Assembly (NCBI RefSeq): GCF_029051685.1
Contig: NZ_JAACFT010000006.1
Span: 186,001-250,000, forward strand
Direction: 5' to 3'
Source: Bradyrhizobium sp. CSA207
GTDB lineage: Bacteria > Pseudomonadota > Alphaproteobacteria > Rhizobiales > Xanthobacteraceae
Length of the DNA: 64,000 nt
Below the pieces are notes generated by a model, which was given only the letters and a program-made list of their open reading frames with translations, did not search any database and was not told the DNA's origin. A program made the position numbers and the translations under genes. The number at the start of each line of letters is the position of its first letter. Within the stretch, counting starts at the first letter, position 1. Positions 1 through 9,335 of this stretch are shown here, piece by piece.

Positions 1-1
1 C

Positions 2-478
2 CGCCACATCAGCTCCGAAGGCGCGCTGGCGCTGATGTCGGGATGGACCGGCGTCGATTTCTCCGGCTACGACCTCGACCAGCAGGTGCGCCACGTCCAG
101 AACGACGCCGGCCGCAGCGCGATGGACAACGTCACCCGGGCCGATCCCGACCGCATCTGGACCGTGCGTGATGTCATCGAGCATGTCGGGGTCGGCGGCG
201 CGGGCCCCGTCGTGGTCGGCACGCCGGAGATGGTCGCGGACAAGATCGAGGCATGGTTCGAGGCGACCGACGTCGACGGTCTCAACGTCGCCTTCGCGAT
301 CTCGCCGGGCGACTTCGAGGATATCGCCGACATGCTGGTGCCGGAGCTGACGCGGCGTGGGCGCTACAAACCGGAATATGCGCAAGGCACGCTGCGGGAG
401 AAGCTGTTCGGCGCTGGACGCGCCAGGCTGGGCGCGCCACATCCTGCTGCAGGGTATCGGGTGGTGAAGACGGGATAG
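2..478 (+). CDS. FMN-dependent monooxygenase, luciferase-like (NtaA/SnaA/DszA type), C-terminal part
   Basis: The reading frame is already open at the first bases of the window (R-H-I-S-S-E-G-A...), so the start lies to the left and only about 158 C-terminal residues are present. The pattern GTPEMVADKIEAWFEA, then DGLNVAF and VPELTRRGRY, is typical of the C-terminal end of the flavin-dependent two-component monooxygenases that act on nitrilotriacetate, dibenzothiophene sulfone or similar substrates with a separate FMN reductase. The substrate cannot be told from this part. The stop is TAG at 476-478 and a palindromic repeat follows directly. The last 25 or so residues look less conserved. It fits the catabolic character of the next 6 kb. 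Confidence 0.8.
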   Translation, partial: RHISSEGALALMSGWTGVDFSGYDLDQQVRHVQNDAGRSAMDNVTRADPDRIWTVRDVIEHVGVGGAGPVVVGTPEMVADKIEAWFEATDVDGLNVAFAISPGDFEDIADMLVPELTRRGRYKPEYAQGTLREKLFGAGRARLGAPHPAAGYRVVKTG

Positions 479-492
479 AACTGCCGCCTCCT

Positions 493-573
493 CGTCATTG
501 CGAGCGAAGCGAAGCAATCCAGAGTCTTTCCGCGGTGGCAGTCTGGATTGCTTCGCTTTCGCTCGCAATGACG
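493..573. repeat. Palindromic intergenic repeat, family A, copy 1
   Basis: An imperfect inverted repeat of about 80 bp: cgtcattgcgag... at the left and ...ctcgcaatgacg at the right, with inner arms gcttcgct/agcgaagc and a central 'agtctttccgcgg' stretch. It lies between two convergent genes. Three more copies occur in the window (3019, 16545 and 43651). Confidence 0.85.
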
Positions 574-584
574 GCGGCTGTGTC

Positions 585-2246
585 CTACACCTTCCCGTCC
601 ACCATCACCTCGATCAGCTTCGTCCCGGGACGGTTGAACGCGGACGACAGCGTCGCGTTCAACTCCCGGGGATCGCTGACCTTGATCGCCTCGCAGCCAA
701 GCGCCGTGGCAATTCCGGCGAAATCAACCGGCGGATCGACAAAGTCCATGCCGACGTAATTGTCGTCGCCGTGGAAGGCGAGCAGGCGCTGCTTGATGAT
801 GCGGTAGCCGCCATTGTTGGCGATGACGACGTTGAGCGGCAGCTTGTGATGTGCTGCCGTCCATAGCGACTGGATCGAATACATCGCACTGCCGTCGCCG
901 GAGAAGCACACCACGGAGCGTTCCGGGTTGGCAATGCTGGCGCCGACCGAGGCCGGCAGGCCCCAGCCGATGCCGCCCGACGCCAGCCCGTGATAGCCGA
1001 AGCGGTCGCGGTGCGCACGAAGTGCCGTGATCTGGCGGCTGGAAGTGAGGCCTTCGTCGACGAGGATGGCGTTGTCGGGCATCGCCTCAACCATTTGCAG
1101 CACCAGCCAATCAGGATCGATCGGGGTACGACCCGCGACCTTGCCGATCTGCTCGACCAGGGCAGCGCGCCGCGCGGTCCAGTTCTTCGGAGCAAGCTCG
1201 GCGAGACGTTGCTTCGCGCGCTGCGCCAGCGCCGCGCCGCCCATCTCCTTCAAAAGCGGGATCAGCGCACGCAGCGTTTCCTTCAGGTCCGCCTTCAGCG
1301 CGATCTCGGCACCGTAGTTCTTGGCGATTTCCCAATCGACCAGCCCGACCTGCACGATGCCAAGGCCCTCCGGCAGCGCGTCGACCTCGCTATAGACCGA
1401 CATCCGCAAGGGGTCGCCGCCGAGCGCGATCAGCAGATCATAGGGGGCGAGCGTATCGCGCGCGACTTTCTGCACCCGCGCCAGCGTGCCGACGAAGCTC
1501 GGGCTCTCCGAGAGGAAGTGCGAGCCATAGGGCGTCGCGGACTGATAGGCGGCCGCTCCCAATAGCTCCGCGAGTTCGGCGGCCTCCTTCAGCGCATCGC
1601 TCTTGACGACTTCGTCCATGGTGACGATTACCGGACGTTCAGCCTTGAGCAGGCCCGCGGCAAAGGCCTTCAGCGCCTCGTCCGACGGCTTTGTGCGCGT
1701 GTCGATGCGGGTGGAGCGGCCGAGATCGATGCCGGCTTCGCTGTTGAGGATGTCACCGGGCAGCGAGATGAACACCGGCCCGGTCGGCGGCGTGGTCGCG
1801 ACTTTTGCGGCGCGGCGCACGATGCGCGGCAGGTCTTCCAGACGCGTTACTTCGACCGCCCATTTCACCAGCGGCTCGGCCATCCGCACCAGCGGGCCAT
1901 ACAGCACAGGCTCCATCAAGCCGTGGCCCTGTTCCTGCTGGCCCGCCGTCAAGATCATCGGCGTGCCCGTGAACTGCGCATTGTAGAGCGAGCCCATCGC
2001 ATTCCCAAGACCGGGCGCGACATGGACGTTGCAGGCGACGAGTTTTCCTGAGGCACGGCTGTAGCCATCCGCGATCGCCACCACCAGGCTCTCCTGCATC
2101 GCCATAACATAGGTAAGGTCGGGATGATCCTTCAGCGCATGCATGATCGGCAGCTCGGTGGTGCCGGGATTGCCGAACAGGTGCGTGATGCCCTCGTCCT
2201 TGAGCAGCGCGAGAAAGGCGGAGCGGCCGGTGATCTTGTTCTTCAT
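585..2246 (-). CDS. Thiamine-diphosphate-dependent decarboxylase, benzoylformate decarboxylase-like
   Basis: A 553-residue ThDP enzyme with the usual three domains. The N-terminal PYR domain has FGNPGTTE and the cofactor-activating Glu at residue 52 in the MQESLVVAIADGY block. The C-terminal PP domain has GDGSAMYSIQ...NNGGY, which binds Mg-diphosphate. NVHVAPGLGNAMG aligns with the benzoylformate decarboxylase segment carrying active-site His70 (here His75). The second active-site His of that enzyme (His281) has no obvious counterpart; the region reads LRMSVYSEVD. The start was chosen at the ATG preceded by GGAGGAAAC; an upstream in-frame ATG at 2330 would add 28 residues that look non-coding. 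A 2-keto-acid decarboxylase role is likely; the exact substrate (benzoylformate, oxalyl-CoA or an acetolactate-type reaction) is open. Confidence 0.85.
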   Translation of the reverse strand: MKNKITGRSAFLALLKDEGITHLFGNPGTTELPIMHALKDHPDLTYVMAMQESLVVAIADGYSRASGKLVACNVHVAPGLGNAMGSLYNAQFTGTPMILTAGQQEQGHGLMEPVLYGPLVRMAEPLVKWAVEVTRLEDLPRIVRRAAKVATTPPTGPVFISLPGDILNSEAGIDLGRSTRIDTRTKPSDEALKAFAAGLLKAERPVIVTMDEVVKSDALKEAAELAELLGAAAYQSATPYGSHFLSESPSFVGTLARVQKVARDTLAPYDLLIALGGDPLRMSVYSEVDALPEGLGIVQVGLVDWEIAKNYGAEIALKADLKETLRALIPLLKEMGGAALAQRAKQRLAELAPKNWTARRAALVEQIGKVAGRTPIDPDWLVLQMVEAMPDNAILVDEGLTSSRQITALRAHRDRFGYHGLASGGIGWGLPASVGASIANPERSVVCFSGDGSAMYSIQSLWTAAHHKLPLNVVIANNGGYRIIKQRLLAFHGDDNYVGMDFVDPPVDFAGIATALGCEAIKVSDPRELNATLSSAFNRPGTKLIEVMVDGKV

Positions 2247-2348
2247 GTTTCCTCCAAGCCTTGCGGGCGCTGCCGCGGCAGGCGGCATGATGGCCGAAGT
2301 CGGAGGATGCGCGCAAGGAAGCGCGGTCATGGCTGCGTTGCGCGGGAC

Positions 2349-2495
2349 AATCTCGTGTCCCGGACGCGGCGCAGCACGTAGTGATGCGACGCAGAGCCGG
2401 GACCCCGATTATCACCGGGTTCGCGGACGCATGGGCCCCGGCTCAGCAGCGCACCGCCGAAGAGGCGCTGCGCTGCGTCCGGGGCACGAGACTGG
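2349..2495. repeat. Palindromic intergenic repeat, family F
   Basis: A long inverted-repeat region that starts 'ctcgtgtcccggac' and ends 'gtccggggcacgag', with inner GC-rich arms (gcgcagc/gctgcgc). It fills the gap between the decarboxylase gene and the GFA gene. No coding capacity is seen. Confidence 0.7.
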
Positions 2496-2501
2496 AGTGG
2501 G

Positions 2502-3005
2502 CTACATCTCCTCGCGGCCCAGCTCGAACGGATCCTCGCCGCCAGCACGCTTCTTCTTTTTCGAGCGCTGCCAGACCACGCCGGGAAAGCCCTTCAGCGG
2601 CACCAGCGGCTCGCCGGTATAGGCCCATTCCTGGAGCTCTTCGATGGCGATGTGATAGAGCGGCTGGCGGCCGGTGCGCTCGTTGAACAGCGCGCGGGGG
2701 ATGTTGACCATATGTGGCCCGCGCGGCCGTTCATAGGCGATCGGCGTACCGCAATGGGAACAGAAGCTGCGCGCTGTCTTGGTTGCCTTATCCTCGTAGC
2801 GGGTCAGCGCAGTTTTTCCCGAAATGATACGAAAACGCTTCTTCCAGCTTCCGACGTACGTCGCGTAGGCCGCGCCATGGACGCGCCGGCTGGCGGCCGA
2901 ATGATCATGCCAGGCCCAGCGCGCGGGAACGTCGATCTCGAAAGTGACCTTGCCGCAGAGGCATTGGCCGGTAGCGGTTCCTGCAGCGGCTGCGGCTTTG
3001 GCCAT
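2502..3005 (-). CDS. GFA-family (glutathione-dependent formaldehyde-activating enzyme fold) protein with altered zinc sites
   Basis: A 167-residue protein. The N-terminal QCLCGKVTFEI and the later SFCSHCGTPI are the outer CxC/CxxC zinc motifs of the GFA/Mss4-like fold. The middle motif, normally CHCxxCR, reads HDHSAASR here, so all three of its cysteines are gone. The C-terminus adds a Lys-rich patch (RSKKKKR) that most members lack. Start at ATG 3005 behind GGAGAGAGACA. The fold is clear, but catalysis on S-hydroxymethylglutathione is doubtful with a remodelled metal site. It sits alone between repeats; no operon partner is evident. Confidence 0.8.
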   Translation of the reverse strand: MAKAAAAAGTATGQCLCGKVTFEIDVPARWAWHDHSAASRRVHGAAYATYVGSWKKRFRIISGKTALTRYEDKATKTARSFCSHCGTPIAYERPRGPHMVNIPRALFNERTGRQPLYHIAIEELQEWAYTGEPLVPLKGFPGVVWQRSKKKKRAGGEDPFELGREEM

Positions 3006-3018
3006 TGTCTCTCTCCGT

Positions 3019-3097
3019 CGTCATTGCGAGCCCAGCGAAGCAATCCAGACTGCCTCTACGGAAAGACTCTGGATTGCTTCGCTGCGCTCGCAATGAC
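3019..3097. repeat. Palindromic intergenic repeat, family A, copy 2
   Basis: Same architecture as the copy at 493-573 (cgtcattgcgag ... ctcgcaatgac). It lies directly upstream of the GFA gene, so it would be in or near its promoter. Confidence 0.85.
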
Positions 3098-3133
3098 TGA
3101 AATTGTGTTGGCAGTCGCGCGACAAATCAAGCT

Positions 3134-3241
3134 CGTCATTCCGGGACGCGCCGAAAGGCGCGGGCCCGGAATCCATTTAACCGCATAGTTAGAGGCGAGA
3201 TGGATTCCGGGTTCGACGCTTCGCGCCGCCCCGGAACGACG
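3134..3241. repeat. Palindromic intergenic repeat, family E
   Basis: An inverted repeat with outer arms 'cgtcattccggg' and 'cccggaacgacg' and inner arms 'cccggaatccat' and 'atggattccggg'. It ends next to the stop codon of the old-yellow-enzyme gene and may act as a transcript 3' structure. Confidence 0.75.
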
Positions 3242-3253
3242 GAAGAAAAACGC

Positions 3254-4381
<1,128 letters not shown>

Positions 4382-4497
4382 GATGGCCCCGAATGACTAT
4401 GGAAGGATGCGGATCGTATAGCGAAGGGCGGTCACCGGAAAAGGCGCCGCCCCGCAAAAGCACTATTCTCTATCGCGGAACGCGGGAGAGAATAGGA

Positions 4498-5994
4498 TTA
4501 CGCCGTCTTGATCCAGACAGCCTTGACGTTGAGATACTCCTCGACGTGCTGCTTGCCGGACTCGCGACCGTAGCCGCTCATCTTGTAGCCGCCGAACGGC
4601 ATGGCCGGGTCCATCGCCTGGTAGCAATTCACCCACACCGAGCCGGCTCGCAGGCGTTTCGCGACGGCATGCGCTTTGCTGACGTCGCGCGTCCACAGGC
4701 CGGAGCCGAGGCCAAACGTCGTGGCGTTAGCGCGCTTGACCATCTCGTCCATGTCCTTGAAGGCGATGGCGGAGATGACCGGCCCGAATATTTCCTCCTG
4801 CGCGATGCGCATGTTGTCCTGGACATTGGCAAACACCGTCGGCGAGACGAAGAAGCCCTTTGACAAGGCGCCTTCCGTGACGCGGCCGCCGCCGGCGAGC
4901 GCCGTTGCGCCTTCCTTCTGGCCGATGTCGAGATAGCCGGTGACACGCTCGAGCTGCTGCTCGGACACGAGCGGTCCGATCTGAGTGTTGGGATCAAGGC
5001 CGTTGCCGACTTGCAGCTTCTTGCCGAACTCGGCGACGCGGCCGACGAACTCCTCGTAGATCGACTCCTCGATAAACAGCCGCGTTCCGGCGCTGCAGAT
5101 CTGGCCGGAATTGGCGAACACCGCCATCGCGGCGCCCGGCACCGCGGCATCGAGATCGGCGTCGGCAAACACGATGTCAGGCGACTTGCCGCCGAGCTCG
5201 AGCGAGACGCGCTTGAGATTGCCGGCCGAGGCGCGGATGATCGACTGGCCCGTGACATGCGAGCCGGTGAAGGCGACCTTGTCGACGTCGTGATGCGAGG
5301 CAAGCGCCGCGCCCGCGGTCTCGCCATAGCCGGGAACCACGTTGATGACACCGGGCGGCACGCCGGCTTCCATCGCGAGCTCGGCGATGCGCAGCGCGGT
5401 CAGCGGCGCTTCTTCCGCAGGCTTGAGCACCACGGTGCAGCCGGTCGCGATCGCCGGACCGATCTTCCAGATCGTCGCCGTGAGCGGACCGTTCCAGGGA
5501 ATGATGGCGCCGACGACGCCGATCGGCTCCTTCAGCGTGTAGGAGAAGATCTCGCCGGGCAGCGAGTTCTCGACCGTCTCGCCGTGAATGGCGGTGGTCT
5601 GCCCCGCATAGTAGCGCAGCATGCCGATGGCGCGCAGGCGATAGGCGCGAGTCCGGCTGACCGGCGCGCCCATGTCGAGGGTGTCGAGCTGCGACAATTC
5701 GTCAAAATTCTTCTCGACGAGATCGGCGAGCTTGAGCAGCAGGTTCTGCCGCTCGAACGGCTTGACCTTGCTCCAGGGACCTTCGAAGGCGCGGCGGGCG
5801 GCAGCGACCGCGCGATCAATGTCTTCCTTGTCGCCCTCGGCAACGGTTGCGAGCAGCTCGCCGGTGGCGGGATTGTGGGTCGCGAAGCGCTTGCCGGAAG
5901 CGGCGTCGACCCATTTCCCGTCGATCAGCATCTGCTTGTAGGACCCGTTGGCGAATGGATGGCGCGTGATCGGAATAGCCTGCGACACAGCCAT
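4498..5994 (-). CDS. NAD(P)-dependent aldehyde dehydrogenase
   Basis: A 498-residue enzyme of the ALDH superfamily. It shows the N-terminal FATHNPATGELLATV, the cofactor-binding block IIPWNGPL...KPAEEAPLTALR, FTGSHVTGQSI, the general base Glu in SLELGGKSPDIVF, and the catalytic Cys in FANSGQICSAGTRL. The C-terminal FGGYKMSGYGRE is also typical. I chose the ATG at 5994 because AGGGAG lies nine bases before it. An in-frame ATG at 6018 has no ribosome-binding site, and the frame runs back to 6192 only because GC-rich DNA has few stops. The substrate is not determined; betaine-, phenylacetaldehyde- and gamma-aminobutyraldehyde-type enzymes look alike at this level. It is divergent from the SDR gene. 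Confidence 0.92.
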   Translation of the reverse strand: MAVSQAIPITRHPFANGSYKQMLIDGKWVDAASGKRFATHNPATGELLATVAEGDKEDIDRAVAAARRAFEGPWSKVKPFERQNLLLKLADLVEKNFDELSQLDTLDMGAPVSRTRAYRLRAIGMLRYYAGQTTAIHGETVENSLPGEIFSYTLKEPIGVVGAIIPWNGPLTATIWKIGPAIATGCTVVLKPAEEAPLTALRIAELAMEAGVPPGVINVVPGYGETAGAALASHHDVDKVAFTGSHVTGQSIIRASAGNLKRVSLELGGKSPDIVFADADLDAAVPGAAMAVFANSGQICSAGTRLFIEESIYEEFVGRVAEFGKKLQVGNGLDPNTQIGPLVSEQQLERVTGYLDIGQKEGATALAGGGRVTEGALSKGFFVSPTVFANVQDNMRIAQEEIFGPVISAIAFKDMDEMVKRANATTFGLGSGLWTRDVSKAHAVAKRLRAGSVWVNCYQAMDPAMPFGGYKMSGYGRESGKQHVEEYLNVKAVWIKTA

Positions 5995-6185
5995 GGCTGC
6001 ACTCCCTGATGAGGTCATTGTTTGGTTCGATCTGGGCGGGATCGTTAGATCACATAGGATACAGCTGTGCCGGATAGGCGTAAAGTCGGCGCGGACCGAA
6101 GACCTCCCATGCCAACTTGTGCAAGGTCGCGCGCCCGCCATGTTATAGCTCGACCGAGTGCAACACTCTGCCCCGGAGAAGATCC

Positions 6186-7031
6186 ATGCCACACCCCGCC
6201 ATCATCAAGGACAATGTCGCCGTGATCACGGGTGGTGCGTCCGGCATTGGCCTTGCCGCTGCCATAGCCTTCGCGCGTGCCAGCATGAAGGTGTGCATCG
6301 CCGATGTCGACCAGGGCCGGCTGGCAGAGGCTGCAACAAAACTGTCATCCATCACGGCGGCCACAAATGTGATGACGTTCGCAGTCGATGTCAGTCAAGC
6401 CGGAAGCGTCGCTGAACTGGAGCGCGCCGTGCGCGAGCGTTTCGGCGGCACTGACGTTCTCATGAACAATGCTGGCATCCAGCCTGGCAGCACGCTGTTC
6501 GGCAAGCCTGACAACTGGCAGCGCATCATCGGCGTCAACATGTGGGGCATCATCAACGGCTCGCGCATTTTCGCACCGAACATGATTGCGCGCGGCAAGG
6601 CCGGCCTCGTCATCAACACCGGTTCGAAACAGGGCATCACCACGCCGCCTGGCGATCCCGCCTACAACGTCTCCAAAGCCGGCGTGAAGGCGTTCACCGA
6701 GGCGCTCCAGCATGAGCTGCGCAACACGAAGGACTGCCGCATCAGCGCGCACCTGCTCATTCCCGGCTTCGTGTTCACCGGTTTGACGGCGAAGGGGCGC
6801 ACTGAAAAGCCGGCCGGCGCCTGGACGCCGGAGCAGACCGTCGACTTCATGATCGCGCGGCTTCAAGCCGGCGACTTCTACATCCTGTGCCCGGACAACG
6901 ACGTGCCGCGCGCGCTCGACGAAAAGCGCATGCTGTGGGCCGCCGGTGACATCATCGAGAACCGTCCGCCGCTGTCGCGCTGGCACCCGGATTATGCGGA
7001 GGCGTTCGCGAAGTTCGTAAGGGGCGACTAG
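6186..7031 (+). CDS. Short-chain dehydrogenase/reductase
   Basis: A 281-residue classical SDR. It has the Rossmann motif TGGASGIG at residues 14-21, the acidic residue CIADVD at the end of beta-2 (suggesting NAD preference), the NNAG motif, Ser in INTGSKQG and the catalytic YNVSK. The start ATG at 6186 follows GGAGAAGATCC; the open frame reaches further upstream without a usable site. The C-terminus (LSRWHPDYAEAF) is family-like. It is divergent from the aldehyde dehydrogenase with about 190 bp between starts, so the two may share a regulatory region and an alcohol/aldehyde oxidation route. The substrate is unknown. Confidence 0.88.
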   Translation: MPHPAIIKDNVAVITGGASGIGLAAAIAFARASMKVCIADVDQGRLAEAATKLSSITAATNVMTFAVDVSQAGSVAELERAVRERFGGTDVLMNNAGIQPGSTLFGKPDNWQRIIGVNMWGIINGSRIFAPNMIARGKAGLVINTGSKQGITTPPGDPAYNVSKAGVKAFTEALQHELRNTKDCRISAHLLIPGFVFTGLTAKGRTEKPAGAWTPEQTVDFMIARLQAGDFYILCPDNDVPRALDEKRMLWAAGDIIENRPPLSRWHPDYAEAFAKFVRGD

Positions 7032-7041
7032 GCGCCGTGCC

Positions 7042-7248
7042 CTATAGCGTTTCCTGCTGGTGCGCGCATTGCTTGCAGGCGAACTTGACGCGAGTCTGGC
7101 CCTTGGGGGCCTGCACCCGGTTCGGCGCGCCGCACTTGCCGCAGACCGCCTCAATGCGGGTATCGCCCTGCTTGACGACGACGGTCTTCTTTTCCATCGA
7201 TTCGCGGATCAGGCGCTCGGCCTCCTCTCGCAGGGATTGTTTGGACAA
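7042..7248 (-). CDS. Small zinc-ribbon protein
   Basis: A 68-residue protein that starts at TTG (7248), with GGAG seven bases upstream. No better ATG is in frame. The N-terminal third is a charged helix (SLREEAERLIRES). The rest has two CxxC pairs, VCGKCGAPNR and ACKQCAHQQ, as in a zinc ribbon. It is short and cytoplasmic with no signal peptide. It is convergent with the SDR gene, whose stop is 10 bp away. The function is unknown; nucleic-acid or protein binding is the usual role of such ribbons. Confidence 0.7.
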   Translation of the reverse strand: MSKQSLREEAERLIRESMEKKTVVVKQGDTRIEAVCGKCGAPNRVQAPKGQTRVKFACKQCAHQQETL

Positions 7249-7318
7249 AGCTCATCTCCGCCGTGAATGGGGCGAGCCTTATCGCACCTGCGTCGAAATC
7301 ACAATCCGAAACGCGTGT

Positions 7319-7660
7319 TCAGACCTCGGCAATCACGTAACCATCCACGACATGCACCGGCAAAGTCGCGGCGACATATAGGCCTTGCCGTAGTTCCTCG
7401 CCTCGCGCGACCGCGACCAGGTAAGATCGGACCTTGACCCGTTTCGGATCGAACCAGGACTGGCCGTTGCGCATGTCATAGCCGCTCAAATGAATGCCGG
7501 GTGGCGGGACGAGTGCCTCGGCGCGTTCGTAGATCGGCCAGTAGCGGCGGCGGCCGAGTGGCTCGTCGGCGCGCGGCGAGACATTGATCTGGCCTCGGAT
7601 CTGGCCTCGGATCTGGCCTCGGATGCGCCTTCGCATCTGCAACACGTGTTCCGCCGCCAC
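7319..7660 (-). CDS. Hypothetical protein with RGQI tripeptide-like repeat
   Basis: A 113-residue open frame that I do not recognise. Near the N-terminus RGQIRGQIRGQI is encoded by three perfect copies of a 12-bp unit (7586-7621). After this comes a more normal sequence with YWPIYERAEALVPPPGIHLSGYD and VKVRSYLVAVARGEELRQGLYVAATLPVHVVDGYVIAEV, which looks like a real folded protein. The true start may lie downstream of the repeat. There is no signal peptide. It sits between the zinc-ribbon gene and the divergent dihydropyrimidinase gene. Confidence 0.45.
   Translation of the reverse strand: MAAEHVLQMRRRIRGQIRGQIRGQINVSPRADEPLGRRRYWPIYERAEALVPPPGIHLSGYDMRNGQSWFDPKRVKVRSYLVAVARGEELRQGLYVAATLPVHVVDGYVIAEV
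7586..7621. repeat. Tandem repeat, 3 x 12 bp
   Basis: Three perfect head-to-tail copies of gatctggcctcg. The unit length is a multiple of three, so copy-number change would not shift the frame of the hypothetical gene that contains it. Confidence 0.9.
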
Positions 7661-7765
7661 CTCTGCGCGCTCAGGAACGCCTCAGACGCTGATTAAATTT
7701 TCGTCTGTTGCAACGTGCGCCCTGCGCCTAGCTTCGCACATCCTACTCTCCCCCGGAGTCCCTCC

Positions 7766-9220
7766 ATGCCTCTCCTCCTTCGCGGCGGCACTGTCGTCAA
7801 TCATGATCATTCGCGCCGCGCCGACGTGCTGATAGACGGCGACAGCATCGTCGCGGTCGGCGCATCGATCGAGGCGCCCACGGGCACGGAGATCGTCGAT
7901 GCTGGCGGGGCCTACGTGATTCCGGGCGGCATCGATCCGCATACGCATCTCGAAATGCCGTTCATGGGGACCGTCACCGCTGACGATTTCGAGTCGGGGA
8001 CAAAGGCGGCGCTGACCGGCGGCACCACCATGGTGGTGGATTTCTGCCTGCCCGATCCCGGCCAGTCGATGCTCGCGGCCTATCAGGAATGGCGGCACAA
8101 ATCCGAGAAGGCGGCCTCCGACTACGGCTTCCACATGGCGGTGACGTCGTGGTCGAAGCAGATCTACGACGAGATGGAAACCGTGGTCAAAACCTACGGC
8201 ATCAACACCTTCAAGCATTTCATGGCCTACAAGGGCGCGTTGATGGTGAACGATGACGAGCTCTACAACTCGTTCGCGCGCTGCGCCCATCTCGGCGCCA
8301 TGCCGGTGGTGCATGCCGAAAACGGCGACGTTGTCGCCCTGATGCAGGAGGCGCTGATCGCGCGCGGCGTCACCGGCCCGGAGGGGCACGCTTATTCGCG
8401 GCCGCCGGAAGTCGAGGGCGAAGCCACCAACCGCGCCATCATGATCGCGGACATGACGGGCACGCCGGTCTACATCGTGCACACCAGCTGCCGCGAGGCC
8501 CATGAGGCGATCGCGCGGGCGCGCGCCGCCGGCAAGCGCGTCTATGGCGAGCCGCTGATCCAGCATCTGCTGCTCGATGCCGGTGAATACGAGAACAGGG
8601 ATTGGGATCATTCCGCTCAGCGGGTAATGTCGCCGCCGTTCCGCGACAAGTCGCATCAGGACAGCCTGTGGGCCGGCCTGCAATCCGGCTCGCTCCAGGT
8701 GGTCGCAACCGACCATTGCGCGTTCACGACCGAGCAGAAGCGGTTCGGGCTTGGCGATTTCAGAAAGATCCCGAACGGCACCGGCGGCCTGGAAGACCGC
8801 CTGGCGCTACTGTGGACTGCAGGCGTCGCCACCGGGCGGCTGACGAAGGAAGAGTTCGTCGCGGTGACCTCGGCGAACATCGCCCGCATCCTCAACATCT
8901 ATCCGCGCAAGGGTGCCATCGCGGTGGGCTCGGATGCCGACATCGTGGTGTGGGATCCCAAGGCGACAAAGACCATCAGCGCGAAGCGGCAGGTGAGCCG
9001 GATCGATTACAACGTGTTCGAGGGTTTTTCCTGCACGGGCGGGCCGGCCGCGACACTCGGGCGCGGCCGCATCGTGTGGAAGGATGGCGATCTGCGCGCC
9101 GAGGCCGGCGACGGCCGCTACATCGAGCGTCCCGCGTTCTCGCCGGTGCATGTCGCCAACTCCACCTGGAAAGAGCTGACTGCACCGCGCGCCGTGGTGC
9201 GCGGCGCGGTCACGCCCTGA
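7766..9220 (+). CDS. hydA: Dihydropyrimidinase / D-hydantoinase
   Basis: A 484-residue cyclic amidohydrolase of the normal length. The binuclear zinc site is visible: DPHTHLEMPF (HxH), the carboxylated Lys in FKHFMAYKG, VVHAENGD, the His in VHTSCREA and the Asp in ATDHCAFTTEQK. It opens the ring of dihydrouracil, dihydrothymine or 5-substituted hydantoins, a step of reductive pyrimidine catabolism. The start ATG 7766 follows GGAG at 7755. A peptide-family binding protein gene with its own sigma-54 site follows. Other pathway enzymes (beta-ureidopropionase, dihydropyrimidine dehydrogenase) are not in the window. Confidence 0.92.
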   Translation: MPLLLRGGTVVNHDHSRRADVLIDGDSIVAVGASIEAPTGTEIVDAGGAYVIPGGIDPHTHLEMPFMGTVTADDFESGTKAALTGGTTMVVDFCLPDPGQSMLAAYQEWRHKSEKAASDYGFHMAVTSWSKQIYDEMETVVKTYGINTFKHFMAYKGALMVNDDELYNSFARCAHLGAMPVVHAENGDVVALMQEALIARGVTGPEGHAYSRPPEVEGEATNRAIMIADMTGTPVYIVHTSCREAHEAIARARAAGKRVYGEPLIQHLLLDAGEYENRDWDHSAQRVMSPPFRDKSHQDSLWAGLQSGSLQVVATDHCAFTTEQKRFGLGDFRKIPNGTGGLEDRLALLWTAGVATGRLTKEEFVAVTSANIARILNIYPRKGAIAVGSDADIVVWDPKATKTISAKRQVSRIDYNVFEGFSCTGGPAATLGRGRIVWKDGDLRAEAGDGRYIERPAFSPVHVANSTWKELTAPRAVVRGAVTP

Positions 9221-9284
9221 ACGACGGGCGGCCCGCAATCCGCTCCGTGTTCTCCTAAGGGGGCGGCTCCAAAGTCTGGGCCGC

Positions 9285-9299
9285 TGGCACACGCCTTGC
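9285..9299 (+). promoter_or_regulatory. Sigma-54 (RpoN) promoter, perfect -24/-12 consensus
   Basis: TGGCAC-ACGCC-TTGC matches the sigma-54 consensus TGGCAC-N5-TTGC at every fixed base. The invariant GG (9286-9287) and GC (9298-9299) are ten bases apart. Transcription would begin near 9311, 25 bases before the chosen ATG of the binding-protein gene. Confidence 0.8.
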
Positions 9300-9335
9300 C
9301 TCTCGATGTCGAACAACTATCGGCAGGAGGCACCC

